A stretch of 45,963 bases of DNA from Irpex lacteus. Taxonomy: Eukaryota > Basidiomycota > Agaricomycetes > Polyporales > Irpicaceae. Position numbers and translations under genes: made by a program. The notes below the pieces were generated by a model. It was not told where the DNA came from. It was given only the letters and a program-made list of their open reading frames with translations, and ran no database searches. Location: positions 1-45,963 of the forward strand of contig MQVO02000083.1 in assembly GCA_001986395.2 (NCBI GenBank), written 5' to 3'. Shown here in pieces: positions 11,857-23,425 of the stretch (its first letter is position 1; each line of letters begins with the position of its first letter).

Positions 11857-12519
11857 CTACAGCATGCCCTCAATCTCCTGTTGATGGTCTTGTTCCCGTT
11901 CTCGATCCCTCGCCTCCTTCAGTCGTGTGAGCGCGTCCAGGATCCCCTTCCACGCATCCCTCTCTACCCGCTCTTCTTGCAAGCCATGCCCGCCTTTGTC
12001 AGAAGTAGAAGAACCATTTGCTGTTGAGGAAGGTAAGCTCACTCCTAATGAGGGAGGCACGAAACCAGGTGGAGGGGCGTTGATGGCTGAAGGTGCTATA
12101 CGCGAGCTGCGTATGTGCGCGAGGGACGATCGAATGGATAGTTGTATCTCCTAAAGAACCATGAGATGTGCTGGCAGTGTAGAATGGCCAACGGTATTAC
12201 GCACATTCACATATTCAAAGTACTTCCCGACTTCGATCACAAACTGCTCAGAACGTTCTCCGCCTTGAGGTAGTCCATCCCCCGGCTCATCAGTTTGAGG
12301 TAACGTGAGATGCGCTATTGAAGAGGCAGCCACTGAGAGGAGGGCACTGATATCCTAGTCCAGTGGTGTCAGCGACCACCAACGAGTTAACGATTGTGTA
12401 AGGAGCACCTTCTCTACTTCTCCGAGCACGTAGATTTGTCTGGCGGTACGACTAGAAGTCCAGATAGGGTCTATGTCTGCTGTGATTGCCATTGGTTGCG
12501 TTGAGTTCTGTGAAGCCAT
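11857..12519 (-). CDS. MED11: Mediator complex subunit 11
   Basis: Three exons on the minus strand (12519-12409, 12354-12205, 12150-11857) give 184 aa with all phases closed. The conserved head-module core is in exons 1-2: RTARQIYVLGEVEKDISALL, then VAASSIAHLTLPQ and FVIEVGKYFEYVNEIQ, matching the Med11 helices that pair with Med22. The C-terminal third is a lineage-specific tail of Pro/Ser-rich linker and a charged helix (LTRLKEAREREREQ-like). Med11 is a nuclear Mediator head subunit that helps stabilise the pre-initiation complex and TFIIH. Family assignment is from the core pattern; other small Mediator subunits look less similar. Confidence 0.8.
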
Positions 12520-12979
12520 TGTGATAAAGCTTTGATGTGTGGGTCAAATTCAAGTCGTGTGTGGCTGAAGCAGTGGATGATGGTGGTTCCAGTCAAGACG
12601 CGCTCAGGGTCAGGGACGTCGTTGGCCTTGACAATCTCAGGTTTACCACAATCTTTGCAAACGCGTCCGAAGCCACACACAACCCTGGTTGATATATCGA
12701 AATATATATAAGACGCGCCCTACAGGCCACAGGTGCACAACAACGAGAGTGATGTACTAGTCATAAATTAGTGACGGTGAACGCGAACTAGAAACTGCAT
12801 TATGAACCCAAGGGCAAGGGGAGTAAGCAGTTTCTGAGGCTGCTTTATATTGGTCCGAACTAAGGATGGAAACGCGACGCTCAGTTACGAGCAATGTGAT
12901 GGCAAGGTTGGCATCTCGAGGTGTGTGTGTGTTCAATGTTGTCTCGAATGAATGTGGTATAGACTCGAACAAGCAAGGA
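12520..12979. other. Spacer upstream of MED11
   Basis: This 460-bp stretch lies between the MED11 start and the stop of the CSTF2-like gene. It holds an AT-rich TATATATATTTCG-type motif (read on the minus strand, near 12700-12715) about 180 bp before the MED11 ATG, which could serve as its promoter. A short minus-strand frame with CxxC pairs at about 12660-12680 is too small to call a gene. Confidence 0.4.
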
Positions 12980-13849
12980 TCATACAGGGAGACCTAGTGT
13001 TTGCCGCTGTTCAATAGTGTTAGTGGAATGATCAACACCATACTATAGCGAGGCTTGCCATAACATACCAGCTGTATCAAGTTCGCCCTCTCCTGTGGCG
13101 GCCGCCGGTATATGTCCTCAGGTGTCATTGCGATAACGTTCATAAGTAACACCTAAAGGTGAAAGTTAGGAGCCATAACTTTTCGCCGTGAAATGGGTAG
13201 AAAGATACTTACTTTCTGCTCTTCAGGAATGTTCGCAAATGCAGGCGGCAATTGGTATCCAGGAGGCGGCCCTGGAGGTACACCGTACCCTGGCGGAGGT
13301 CCACCAGCAGCAGCATATGGATTATGTACTGGAGGTGGTGTTGGCTGGTGGTACGAAGGGCCAGGTTGACCATAGTATGGAGGAGGTACAGGCGGTCCCG
13401 ATGGTGTGCCATGACGCGCAAAGCCTGGAGGCGGAGGCCCGCGTGAAGGTGGCGGTATATTGCTCGGAGGTCTTACAGGTGCCACGGGTGCATGCGCAAC
13501 AGGAGTAGGTGCTGGTGGTGGAACTGCCTGAGCAGCTGCACTTGCATTAGCAGTAAAGTCGGCTACAGTTTTCTATACACAACGTGCTCTGTTAATATCA
13601 CCATATTAAAGATAGTGGCTGGCTTACTTGGATCACGTCTACTTTCACAGCATTGATATTAACCATGACTGCCATAAGTGCATATGCAATCTGGGGTTGC
13701 GCGTTGAGAATCGCACGCGCCTGCTCTGGCGTTGTTTTCTAAAGTGATTTGAACGTTAGACAACTCATATTCTGGTGGCACGCAATACTAACTCTCAACT
13801 GCAACATCAACTCTAATAGCTGCTCCTCTTGAATTGCTGGATTTGACAT
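12980..13849 (-). CDS. CSTF2-like hinge/C-terminal domain protein without RRM
   Basis: Five exons (13849-13793, 13738-13628, 13572-13213, 13152-13069, 13006-12980) close in phase to 212 aa. An N-terminal hinge-type helical domain (EEQLLELMLQLR, TPEQARAILNAQPQIAYALM) resembles the CstF-64 hinge. It is followed by a long Pro/Gly/Tyr-rich linker (residues about 70-170) and a C-terminal bundle (VLLMNVIAMTPEDIYRRPP ... RANLIQLRQTLGLPV) that is the CstF-64 C-terminal domain. The usual N-terminal RNA-recognition motif is absent; the start MSNPAIQ lies only 186 bp from the divergent SEC26 start, leaving no room for one. The protein is expected in the nucleus in mRNA 3'-end cleavage or transcription termination, binding partners rather than RNA. 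The last exon codes just nine codons including the stop. Confidence 0.85.
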
Positions 13850-14035
13850 GTTGCGGTCAACTCGTTAACGTTGTATGCTGAAGAGCGCGACTGGCCACAC
13901 CGTGACCGTCACCGCTATACGGAGCGCCTACTCCACGTGGCCACGGCTGCACCCAAATCATGGAAGCGCTGCTATCCAGAAACCATACCTACCTCTCCTC
14001 CTTCCACCTCTCCGTCACGTCTCAAGTCGTCCACC
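13850..14035. promoter_or_regulatory. Divergent promoter of CSTF2-like gene and SEC26
   Basis: Only 186 bp separate the two ATGs, so both genes must share this control region. No clear TATA box is visible; the right half is C/T-rich before the SEC26 start (Kozak-like CCACCATGG). An in-frame extension upstream of the SEC26 ATG lacks a plausible conserved N-terminus. Confidence 0.6.
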
Positions 14036-17000
14036 ATGGCATCGCAGGAGGCATCATGTTACACGGTGATCAGTGAGGACGGCTCAGAGATCCCCTCCAC
14101 CTCCGATTTACGTTCGGCCCTCCAAAAGGGCTCGGACGAGGTGAAACTGGACACGTTGCGCAAGATCATAGTGTCGACTATCAATGGGAATCCTCAGGTG
14201 CGCGGCGATTCGTGAAGCTTAGTATAGGAGAAACTGAGTGCAGTGGTTACGCACATCAGCCCCAGCTGCTTATGCCGATTATACAATACATTATGCCCTC
14301 CAAAAACAAGCAGCTGAAGAAGCTCCTGCACTTCTATTGGGAGGTGTGCCCGAAGTACGATGATAACGGAAAGTTGAAGCAGGAGATGATTCTTGTTGTG
14401 TGAGTTGCTGTGTTTAATTGAGTGATTATGTGCACCGCTAAATCCATCGAAGTAACGCCATCCGTAACGACTTGGTAAGTTATATGCTGTATTGTATCTG
14501 AGGTACTGTTCTTACATGTGCTTTACTAGCAACATCCAAATGAATACATCCGTGGCGCGACACTTCGATTCCTGCAGAAGATCGCCAAGGACGTCGAAGT
14601 CCTCGAACCCCTCATCCCTCTCTGCCGCTCATGCCTCGAACACCGACACTCCTACGTCCGCAAGAACGCGGTCTTCGCCGTCTACTCAATATACCAGCAA
14701 TTCGAGAACCTCATCCCCGATGCCCCTGAACTCATACAGACATTCCTTGCAGCAGAGTCCGACGCGACTTGCAAGCGCAACGCGTTCGTGTTCCTCGCGA
14801 ACTGCGCTATGCCGAAGGCCGTGGAGTACATTCTACAGGTGTTCGATCAGATCCCGAGTATGGACGAGTTGCTGCAGATGAGCATCATTGAGGTGATTAG
14901 ACTTGATTGCAAGACGGATACATCACATAGGGTACGTCCATCTGCATCATGTCCTCGGTTGTCTCTTATTATGGACGACCTCCATTACGCTAGGCTCGAT
15001 ACATCCTTCTGATCTCTGAGCTGTTGAGCGCGTCATCAAACGCAGTCAAATATGAAGCCGCTACTACTCTCACTTCCTTGACACAAAACCCAGCAGCGGT
15101 CAAAGGTGAGCATCACCACGTCCATGGCTCTAGTCAATTATAACAGGCGAACATAGCTGCTGCATCCTGTTACATCAACCTCGTTGCTCGCGAGTCGGAC
15201 AACAACGCGAAGCTCATTGTACTCGACCGTCTCGACTCTCTCCGCTCAAAGCACGGACATGTACTGGACAGCCTCATCATGGACATTCTCCAGATTCTTA
15301 ACAGGTAATCGATTTAATCAGAAGTAAGCGACAGTTTATTGAAGCACTCTCAGCACGGACTTGGATGTACGCCGAAAGGCCATTGGAATTGTTCTCAACA
15401 TGGTCTCCAGTCGCAACGTCGAGGAAGTTGTACTCTTCCTCAAGAAGCAGCTGCAAAAGACCCAGGAGCAAGAGTTCGAGAAGGTTCATCTTCTAGACTA
15501 AACGATAGGACCAAAGCTGACATTTGCATTCATTTCATTAGGCACCAGAATACAGACAGCTGCTCATACAGTCTATTCACGTTTGCGCCGTCCGCTTCTC
15601 GGAAGTTGCTGCTACTGTCGTCCACGCCCTCATGGACTTCTTGGGCGATTCGAACAACCCATCGGCGCTGGACGTCGTTGCCTTCGTTCGGTCAGTACTT
15701 TCCCTATCTCTTCCTCTTACGCGAGTAATGACATAATATACCCATAGGGAGGTCGTCGAGAAGTTTCCTGCCCTGCGTACGACCATCTGTGAAAAGCTCA
15801 TCCAAACCCTCGGTGAGATCAAGTCCGGCAAGGTCTACCGTGGTGTGCTCTGGATATTGGGAGAATACGCCGAGACGCTCCCAGAGATCCAACAAACCTT
15901 CGAGCAGCTCCGTAAAGTCATCGGCGAGCTCCCGATTCTCGCGTCAGAGCAACGACTCTTGGACGATGCAGGCGCAGAGGAAGAGGAGAAGAAAGATGAA
16001 GTGAAGGCTGAGGCGGCTAAGCCTAGAGTACTAGCCGATGGGACGTATGCGACTGAGACTGCGTTCACGAGTAGCCAGACAGCGAAGCTGGAAGCTATCA
16101 AAGCTGCATCCAAGCCGCCCCTGCGAAGTAGGTCTTCGACGTCTCGCCTGCTGTAACGCTGCTGATCAATTTATCCTGGCAGCTCTCATTCTTGGTGGCG
16201 ACTTCTACACCGGGTCAGTGCTTGCATCTGCGTTGACGAAGCTCGTTTTGCGTCAGTCAGAGCTGAGCACGGATGCCAAGAGCACGAACTCTTTGCGAGC
16301 AGAGGTAAATGCAGCGGCCGTATCGACCATGTGCTTGCTCTAACCATCTTGCGGAATGCTTAGGCGATGCTCATCATGGCCTCAGTCATTCGCGTCGGTC
16401 AATCGAAGTTCGTCAACGTCCCCATCGACGAAGACTCAAGCGAGCGCATCATGAACTGCATCGCGACGCTGAGCGAGCTCGAGGACAAGCCCGCCGTGCA
16501 CGAGTTGTTCCTGAAGGACACCAAGTCCGCCTACTCGAAGATGCTCAGCGCCCAAGAGAAGAAGGCTGCTGAGAAGAAGGACGCCGAGACGACTAAGACT
16601 GTTGCCGTGCAGGTGGACGATTTGCTTACGTTTAGACAGTTCTCGAAGAAAGGCGCGGAGGATCTTGTGGACGATCGTGAGGACCTGTCCAGGGCGACTG
16701 GAGCTAGCGAGGCACATGAGGACTTCCTCTCGAATCTTAGCCGTATCTCGCAATTGACAGGTCGGTTCTTGTTCCTGGCGTTGTGGTTACTTAGATGGAC
16801 TGACGTCGGTGTAGGGTTCTCTGATCCCATCTACGCTGAGGCGTATGTCAAAGTCCATGGCTTCGATATTCTGCTTGGTGAGTATATCAGGTTCTTCTAA
16901 GGTGTGCACGGCCTGATGAATGATTATAGATGTCCTGCTCGTCAACCAGACGCCGAATACGCTGCAGAACCTCTGTCTTGACTTTGCGACTCTGGGAGAC

Positions 17001-17917
17001 TTGAAGCTTGTCGAACGTCCATCCACCTACACAATCGCCCCACACAGTTTCCAGAGCATCAAAGCTACTATCAAGGTCCGCTATTCGCCTTTCATACCAT
17101 ACTCTAGCACCTGACTGACAATACTGCGTCTGATCCGTCACATTAGGTTTCCTCAACAGAGACCGGCGTCATCTTTGGCAGCATACTATGGGAAGGTCCT
17201 GGGATGTCGGAGCAATGTGTAATCCTTAACGACATTCACATTGACATCATGGACTACATTAAGCCGGCGTACTGTACCGAGGCTCAGGTGCGTAACCTCT
17301 CTCTTCAGTCTACTACGTTGCTGACCAATGTCTCACTACCTTATGACGGGCCTTCATTCTGTGCGTGATTGACAGTTCCGCAGCATGTGGACAGAGTTTG
17401 AGTGGGAGAACCGCGTGAATGTGTCTACCACAATGTCGTACGTGTCTTTTGCCAAGAGATGCTATGGACTCGCAAGCTCACGAGGTGTTCTGTTTTAGGG
17501 AACCGAGAGAGTATCTCCGCCATGTCATGAACGCCACCAACATGTCGTGTCTCACACCAGAGGGCGCCATCTCGGGCGAATGCGACTTCTTGTCAGCGAA
17601 CATGTACGCTCGCAGTTTGTTTGGTGAGTGCCTTGCTGGATATCGAGGAAGGTCACACGATCTGACGATCTTGTGCTTTGTTATCGCCATTAGGGGAGGA
17701 CGCGCTGGCGAACTTGAGCGTGGAGCGAACGGAGGCAGGTACCATCATCGGTCATGTCAGGATTCGCAGCAAGACGCAGGGCATTGCGCTGTCACTTGGA
17801 GACCGGATAACGATGGGTGAGTTTTGAGTTTATCTTGACCTTCTTCGCCAGGCAGAGGATGCTGACGTTTGGTGATCTCTGGACTCAGCACAAAAGGAGA
17901 ACAAGCCCCCTGTATAG
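14036..17917 (+). CDS. SEC26: Coatomer subunit beta (beta-COP)
   Basis: Eighteen exons were joined: 14036-14197, 14260-14399, 14453-14474, 14530-14931, 14994-15105, 15157-15304, 15354-15483, 15542-15690, 15748-16127, 16183-16304, 16364-16760, 16815-16877, 16930-17075, 17147-17287, 17376-17437, 17499-17623, 17694-17816, 17889-17917. Every phase closes and gives 950 aa, the normal length. The N-terminal two thirds is a HEAT/adaptin-like solenoid ([60 protein letters not shown]). It is followed by an acidic Lys/Glu hinge (residues about 480-510) and the coatomer beta C-terminal and appendage domains ([35 protein letters not shown]). Beta-COP is part of the COPI F-subcomplex that coats Golgi vesicles for retrograde transport to the ER. 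It is essential and intact here. Confidence 0.96.
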
Positions 17918-18482
17918 TTTGTGTACTTGCCATAGTTTTTGTTCGTATCAATGTTTCAATGTTTTCTTTGCAATGGACCTGTGCAGGAGTGCTATCGGTT
18001 GAGATAGGTGTTTTAAGCCTTGCACATGCCAAGCCGAGTTGCGGTCTAAAAATAATCGCAATTATCTTGGCGCTTGGTGGCGTCGTTAGCAGCGGCCAAT
18101 ATTCAAGTTGTCAGTTGAGCTTCAACTCGTTCTTCTGCGACCAAATATCTCTAGCTTTTTCTGAGGTGATTATTCTGCAGGACTTTAGACTGTCATCTTC
18201 TCATAAACATCCGCATGTGTTGGGTGATGTTCTGTGTCTACGGAGGCAATATTTTAGCGAGAGTGTTCCAATCGCATGAGGGATTTGGACTGCGTGTGAT
18301 ACGCAGATACCGCAAGTCGCATGGCGTCTGCTCCATATGGCACCAACCAGACATCCTCTCCTTCTCCTCTCCAGATGTGCGTCAATCGCCGCTCAACTTT
18401 TTAGCCATATAATCCCCCGAGCGGACTCCATGCCGCCTTTGCTCTCGCCACCTCCCCCGCCGCTGCACGCCAGGTAATAGCC
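17918..18482. other. Spacer between SEC26 and permease
   Basis: This 565-bp stretch holds the 3' UTR of SEC26 and the promoter of the permease. A CT-rich tract (about 18350-18380) precedes the permease start. No other gene or RNA was recognised. Confidence 0.45.
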
Positions 18483-20440
18483 ATGTCTGCCAGCTACACC
18501 TCCGACGACAAGGAGAAGGCCATCGTCGACAACGAGACAGACGTTATCGACACGAACGCCCCCGATGATTCCATCATCGTAGACCGCTTCGCAAAGTATG
18601 GCAAGCTGGGGCCTGTAATGCAGAGGATCTTTGCCTCGGGTGTAGAAGCAAGAGGTGTTGAGCGGGTCCCAGAGGATCAGAGGGAGAACAAGCATGTATG
18701 GAACAAGTGAGTAGCATATATGCGCTATTTTGTTGATAATGATGCTCAATTTTTGCACCTTACAGCCTTCTGATGTGGTGGTAAGCTTCAACGCTAGTAC
18801 CTACCCTTTCGCGAGACAGACTGCCTGTGCAGGTCCGTCAACTGTGTCCTTACCACAATCCCAATCGGCGTATTGGCGCAAGAGATCTTTACTTTGACCT
18901 TGCCGTGAGTGTACCCTACTCCCATCCAAGTTCGCGTGCTAAATTTCAGCCAGACATGCCATCGCCACTATCTTTTGCTTTGGGGCGATCGGAGCTTCAG
19001 CAACAGCCTTTATTGCTACCCTGGGCCCTCAGACCGGACTACGAACGATGATCATCACGAGGTTCAGCTCAGGATATGCTGGAGGCACGATCTACTCCAT
19101 TTTGAACATATTGACACAGTAAGTTGAACCGCAATGTTTTGGTCTTATGTTACTGACCAGTGTCAGGCTCGGATTCTCCGTAACTGCAGTCATTCTCGGT
19201 GGGCAAACACTAGCATCCATTAATCCCGGCACACTCCCACTCGTAGTCGGCATCATAATCGTAGCTATATGCAGTCTCATCCCGTGCTTCATCGGATACA
19301 GTCTCGTGCACGTATACGAACGATATGCCTGGATAATCGTCTCCATCATCATGCTTTTCCTATGGGGCCTTGGTGGACACGCTGGTTTCGACATCAACGC
19401 ACAGAAGCCTCTCGAGGACAGGGGACGTTCCCTGTCTGCTGATGTGATGTCTTTCGGCGGAATCGTCTTTGGTTCGTTCACCGGCGTACGTTCTCGCTTT
19501 GTGCATATATGGACCCCACGCTAACTATGAAGGTTCTAGTGGGCACCAGTCGCAGCAGACTACAATTGTCGTCTCCCCGTAAATACCTCGAGCACGAAAG
19601 TCTTCCTCTTGACTTTCTTCGGGCTCTTCATTCCTATATGCTTCGTTGAGATCCTCGGTGCAGCTCTTATGACGATCACCGACCCCGCATACACCGATGC
19701 GTTCGAGAACGGAAGCACAGGTGGACTCCTCAGTCAGGTTCTTTCCCCTTGGAAAGGTGGAGGCAAATTCATCCTTGTCCTCTTGTCCTTCTCCGTTGTG
19801 TACGTCTATTGATTCACTCTGAAATTGTCACGACACTCCCACTAATCTAGACGTTCCTATCATCTCACAGCGCAAACAACATCCCAAACACCTACTCCGC
19901 CGGCCTCTCCATGCAAGCCCTCGGCCGCCCCTTCGCCATGATCCCCCGTTTCTTCTGGGTCTTCCTCGCCTTCGTGATCTACACCGTCGCAGGCGTCGCC
20001 GGGCGCGAACACTTCTCCGCCATCCTCTCCAACTTCCTCAGTATCCTCAGCTACTGGACGGCGTTCTTCATCGTCATCGTCGCGGAGGAGCACTTCATTT
20101 TCAGAAGGAAAAATGGACGGCTTGGAGGGTATAATTTGGACGATTGGGATACTCCCGGGAAGTTGCCTGTCGGTGTGGCGGGCATCGTGGCGGGGTGCTG
20201 TGGTGTGGCGGGTGCGGTGGTTGGGATGGCGGAGGCGTGGTATATTGGCCCGCTTGGTGTGAAGGCGGGTGGTGCGTTTGGCACTGATCTTGGATTCGAG
20301 GTAAGTCTCAGCGCTGTTTAAACTATTATGATGTAAATGCATGGATCTAACGTTATGTCTTTGTGTAGCTCGCCGCGGGATTCGCTGCAGTCGCGTTCCC
20401 TCCATTACGATGGCTCGAGATTAAGTTGACTGGGCGATGA
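18483..20440 (+). CDS. NCS1 purine/cytosine permease (FCY2-like)
   Basis: Eight exons (18483-18706, 18766-18780, 18833-18904, 18954-19118, 19167-19485, 19540-19799, 19871-20300, 20369-20440) close in phase to 518 aa. A soluble N-terminus ends in the family signature GVEARGVERVPEDQR, followed by about 12 hydrophobic segments. Typical NCS1 motifs are visible: LLMWWSVNCVLTTIPIG, FSSGYAGGTIYSILN, FGSFTGWAPVAADYNCRLP, and NNIPNTYSAGLSMQALGRP. NCS1 carriers import cytosine, adenine, guanine or hypoxanthine with protons across the plasma membrane; which base this one carries cannot be read here. Exon 2 is a 15-nt microexon whose codons (LLMWW) are conserved, so it must be spliced in. The gene follows SEC26 on the same strand and is convergent with the MYND locus. 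Confidence 0.95.
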
Positions 20441-20885
20441 CATCGATGACATCTCGATCGCGCTGTGCTTGCTTTCTTGTTAGCGTTTGTATGTTAGAGA
20501 GCTTGGTTAATCGTTACGTTGGGAAATTGCTCAGAAAGGCAGTCGTTGGTATTCAACGCCGAGTGTCAAGGCGATGACCTCCGAGATGGCTTAAAAGTGT
20601 AATCTGGGACATCGACACGGACGACGAGGTACATCAGATAACCGACCGGATTCCAGAGCAGTGAAGCTGCTGGTACGCCGTACATGTACAGAGGCTGCAT
20701 CTGAAATGGCAAGCGGATGCTGGGTTTGGACTCAACCGGTCTACGGCCACGCACTGACGACCGGACTTGCTAGCGAGCCTAAGCGGATATGGTCCATGTA
20801 TTGCAAGGATGGCACTAGTATACATTGCTTCATTCGATCTTCACAGTAAGGCTTAGTCTACGCCATCGCTAATGCCTGAATTTGT
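20441..20885. other. Convergent spacer, permease and MYND locus
   Basis: About 445 bp lie between two stop codons. Short overlapping frames are present on both strands but no domain, RNA or repeat is visible. It presumably carries both 3' ends. Confidence 0.4.
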
Positions 20886-21648
20886 TCACTTCCGTCCTGG
20901 ACATATGTCTTTATGTCCCAGCTGCCAGTCTCTGCAAAAGTTATAGAATGTAAGAATGTCTCTCACTATGAGTAGTGAAGATGCAAAAGCTGACCTCTTC
21001 TGACATTGCTTGCTGCAATAGAACACCGTCCAGCAGCCTTTACAGCCTCTTCGAGCCTTGTGCCAGGGCGACTTCCGTCCGTAGCAAGGACACTCCCTCA
21101 GGTAGCACCCTTGCGTCCGCTCTTCCGGTGTCAAGTAAGATAAGAGTGATTGTACGGAGTCGTTGTCCCTAGACCTCGTGCTAAGGCGGTATGTGCTTCC
21201 CAGCTTCTCCCATCTGCCAGTGACATCGCGGAGATCGATGACCTCGAGGGAATCCGGGGCATGAAGTCTCTCAGCCTCCTGCAAAGCAGCCCGAAGGTCT
21301 TGTCGAACTGGGAGCCAGTGCACCTGCAGGATACGGCGGAAGTGGGAGTAATTCCGTTCGCCATCTGGGTAACAAGCAGGACTCGAGCCGATCCTTAGAC
21401 CGTATTCCGTGTATAGGTTAATAAGAATCTCAATTAAGCCTGCCATCGGCTCTTTAATCAAGTGCTGCAACAACAGATAATTTCTGGGACTGACCTCTGA
21501 GGAGGGGCTGGGGCCATGTGATTGTGTAGACATAAATCACAGCTGCTGCAATGACTGGAATGAAGTTGAGGTCGAACACATCGCGGACGATGTCCCTTTG
21601 GACGCCAATTTGATCATGCTGGAACAGGAAACTGGGATATTGCATCAA
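20886..21648 (-). CDS. MYND zinc-finger protein, C-terminal part
   Basis: The last two exons are clear: an exon ending at 20995 and a final exon 20931-20886, joined by a 63-nt intron in phase. They encode a C-terminal MYND finger: CYLRECPCYG ... RRGCKGCWTVFYCSKQCQKR, then DWQLGHKDICPGRK, with all expected Cys/His ligands. Upstream is helical sequence (QHLIKEPMAGLIEILINLY; HWLPVRQDLRAALQEAERL) of the kind that precedes MYND in large mushroom MYND proteins. MYND fingers bind proline-rich partner peptides; the role here is unknown. Further upstream (21645-21520) another open frame, QHDQIGVQRDIVRDVFDLNF, lies one frame off, and the switch falls near two G4 runs at 21504-21513. This part and the next feature are probably one broken gene of about 640 aa. 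Confidence 0.65.
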
Positions 21649-21898
21649 TATGGGTAGCGCGAGAGCAGACGCATGGTTTAACTCACAGTAAGTTGTCCAA
21701 AGTCAAGGTAGATATCTTTTGTGGAGCTCTAGGGAGTCCGACCATGCCCCAACTACACTGATAGCGTCGGAATGCCCGGGACAAAGCAAATAAGGCCTTC
21801 CTCCAAGAGGGGGGCGGTAAAAAGTTTTGAGACACCAAGCTCGAAAGTTTCGGGGTCCCTCAATGGGGGTACCCCCACCCACCTGCCTAATTAAGTGC

Positions 21899-23425
21899 TC
21901 ATTGTGATCCCTTCGCGGCCAGGGATTGGTCGTATGAGAGTTTGAGCGCTTGCTGGTTGCCAGAGGCTTTGTGCGCTTTGAGCAAGGAATCTGCGACTTT
22001 GCACGGCCATCATCACTGCTTGTTCCGTACTCTAAAAGGGGTATCCTTCACGTGATTTTTGTGCACCTTGAAGCGTCGATATAGCCATTATGCCTGCATG
22101 GTTTCTTAATTCAACTACAAAGTATACACATGCGTACACGTTAGTATGCTCCTCCAAAATATCGAATGAGGATAAATGACCAGAACGCAAGTTTTCGAGC
22201 ACTCCTGCAAAAAGTTGCCAGAAAAGACCCCGTGCACCAGTAGGGTGGGGACCCCTTGCGAGGTCGCTTTCACCGATCTGGATCTCGCCCCCCTCTTGCC
22301 TTCCTCCGTGTTTGCGCTGATAGTTGCATTCCGGAAGTGTCAACTACGCGAAAGGAGTACACCAGCATGTTCAGGTTGCATTCCAGATATGCTGGCTGCA
22401 CGAGTTCTTTGTCTGCGGCCAATATTAATAGGGCGTCACAAAGGATGTCGAAAAGGTTATCTGACCCAATGATTGTAGGCACCACTCCTCGCAGAAAATC
22501 GACCATTAATTTGGCAGAAGGCTGTCCCTCTAATGTATCAATGCCGATTACGGCGAATTCGTGCGTAGGCCATGAATCTTCGCCCCTAGCATGCCAGAGG
22601 TAAAACGCAACATGGCAGAGGTGCGACGTTATTGGCGGATATGCGCCACCTCTGTGAAACATTCGATGTAAGACACCTAGTAGGACTACGATACGCCCAG
22701 GGCTGCCACTCACCGTAGCTTCCCATGCATGTGGTAATAGCTTCTCATTAATGACGCTAGGTAGCCGCGTAGATTGCCACCGATACTGGATCGCGCAAAC
22801 CCTGTTTGAAGAACGGTGCCTCTGTGCTGCCAAAGCAGTTCCCAAAGAGTGGGAAAGCGTTGAACACACAAATCACAGAGCTCGGCATTAGGTCGGAGGA
22901 CTTTCCCCTGGCGAACGAGAATTAGTCGATTGAGACAGCCCAGACTTAAGTACAGCGAATGCTGTGAACACAATGAGAAAAAAGATCAACCAAGTGTCAG
23001 ATTTTGGCATGTCACTGTGGAGTCAAATGAAGGTGTACCGCGAAATTTGAGTCGCCTATTCCTTCTATACCATCGTAGTGCCGAGGAGAAGCGAGCTCAT
23101 CCAGCAACTCGTACCACAGCGGGTTCGTGACGAAGTCTAACAATGCGATCAGGAAGTTGGAAGAATGGAGCACCTCTGATAAGGTTTCGACGTCTTCACC
23201 CCAAGGAAACGAGAGCATAAAGGATAGAAATCTGGGGTCGCCTTCATCAAAGAGTTCTCTAGCAACCGTGGCCGCACGTTCGGGGTGATGGCGAAACAAA
23301 TTGACGTATGCAGGTAATGGTCTCCATAACTCTTCTCTAGTCTTAGGGTTAAATTCCCGGTCCGGGGTTGGCAGTGCTATATCGGCCAGTGCAGCCATTG
23401 AGATTGTCGTGGCGTCTGTGCCCAT
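21899..23425 (-). CDS. Probable N-terminal part of the MYND protein
   Basis: A six-exon model closes in phase: 23425-23039, 22961-22801, 22756-22348, 22316-22274, 22204-22067, 21990-21899, giving 409 aa. The sequence is helical throughout, for example REELWRPLPAYVNLFRHHPE, FPTLWELLWQHRG, SHLCHVAFYLWHARGED, LENLRSGHLSSFDILEEHTN and SLLKAHKASGNQQALKLSYD. It resembles the N-terminal region of large basidiomycete MYND proteins whose zinc finger sits at the C-terminus, and the finger lies directly downstream on the same strand. The model needs a 31-nt intron (22347-22317); the alternative is a one-base change in the six-base C run at 22288-22293. The stop at 21899-21901 comes before the MYND part, so either two genes exist here or one gene is interrupted. 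An internal Met at about 23398 is a second possible start. Confidence 0.5.

Noticed and set aside
12471..12680. Small CxxC frame upstream of MED11
   Set aside because: It overlaps the MED11 first exon in another frame, is 69 codons long, and has one Cys cluster only; too little to support a zinc protein.
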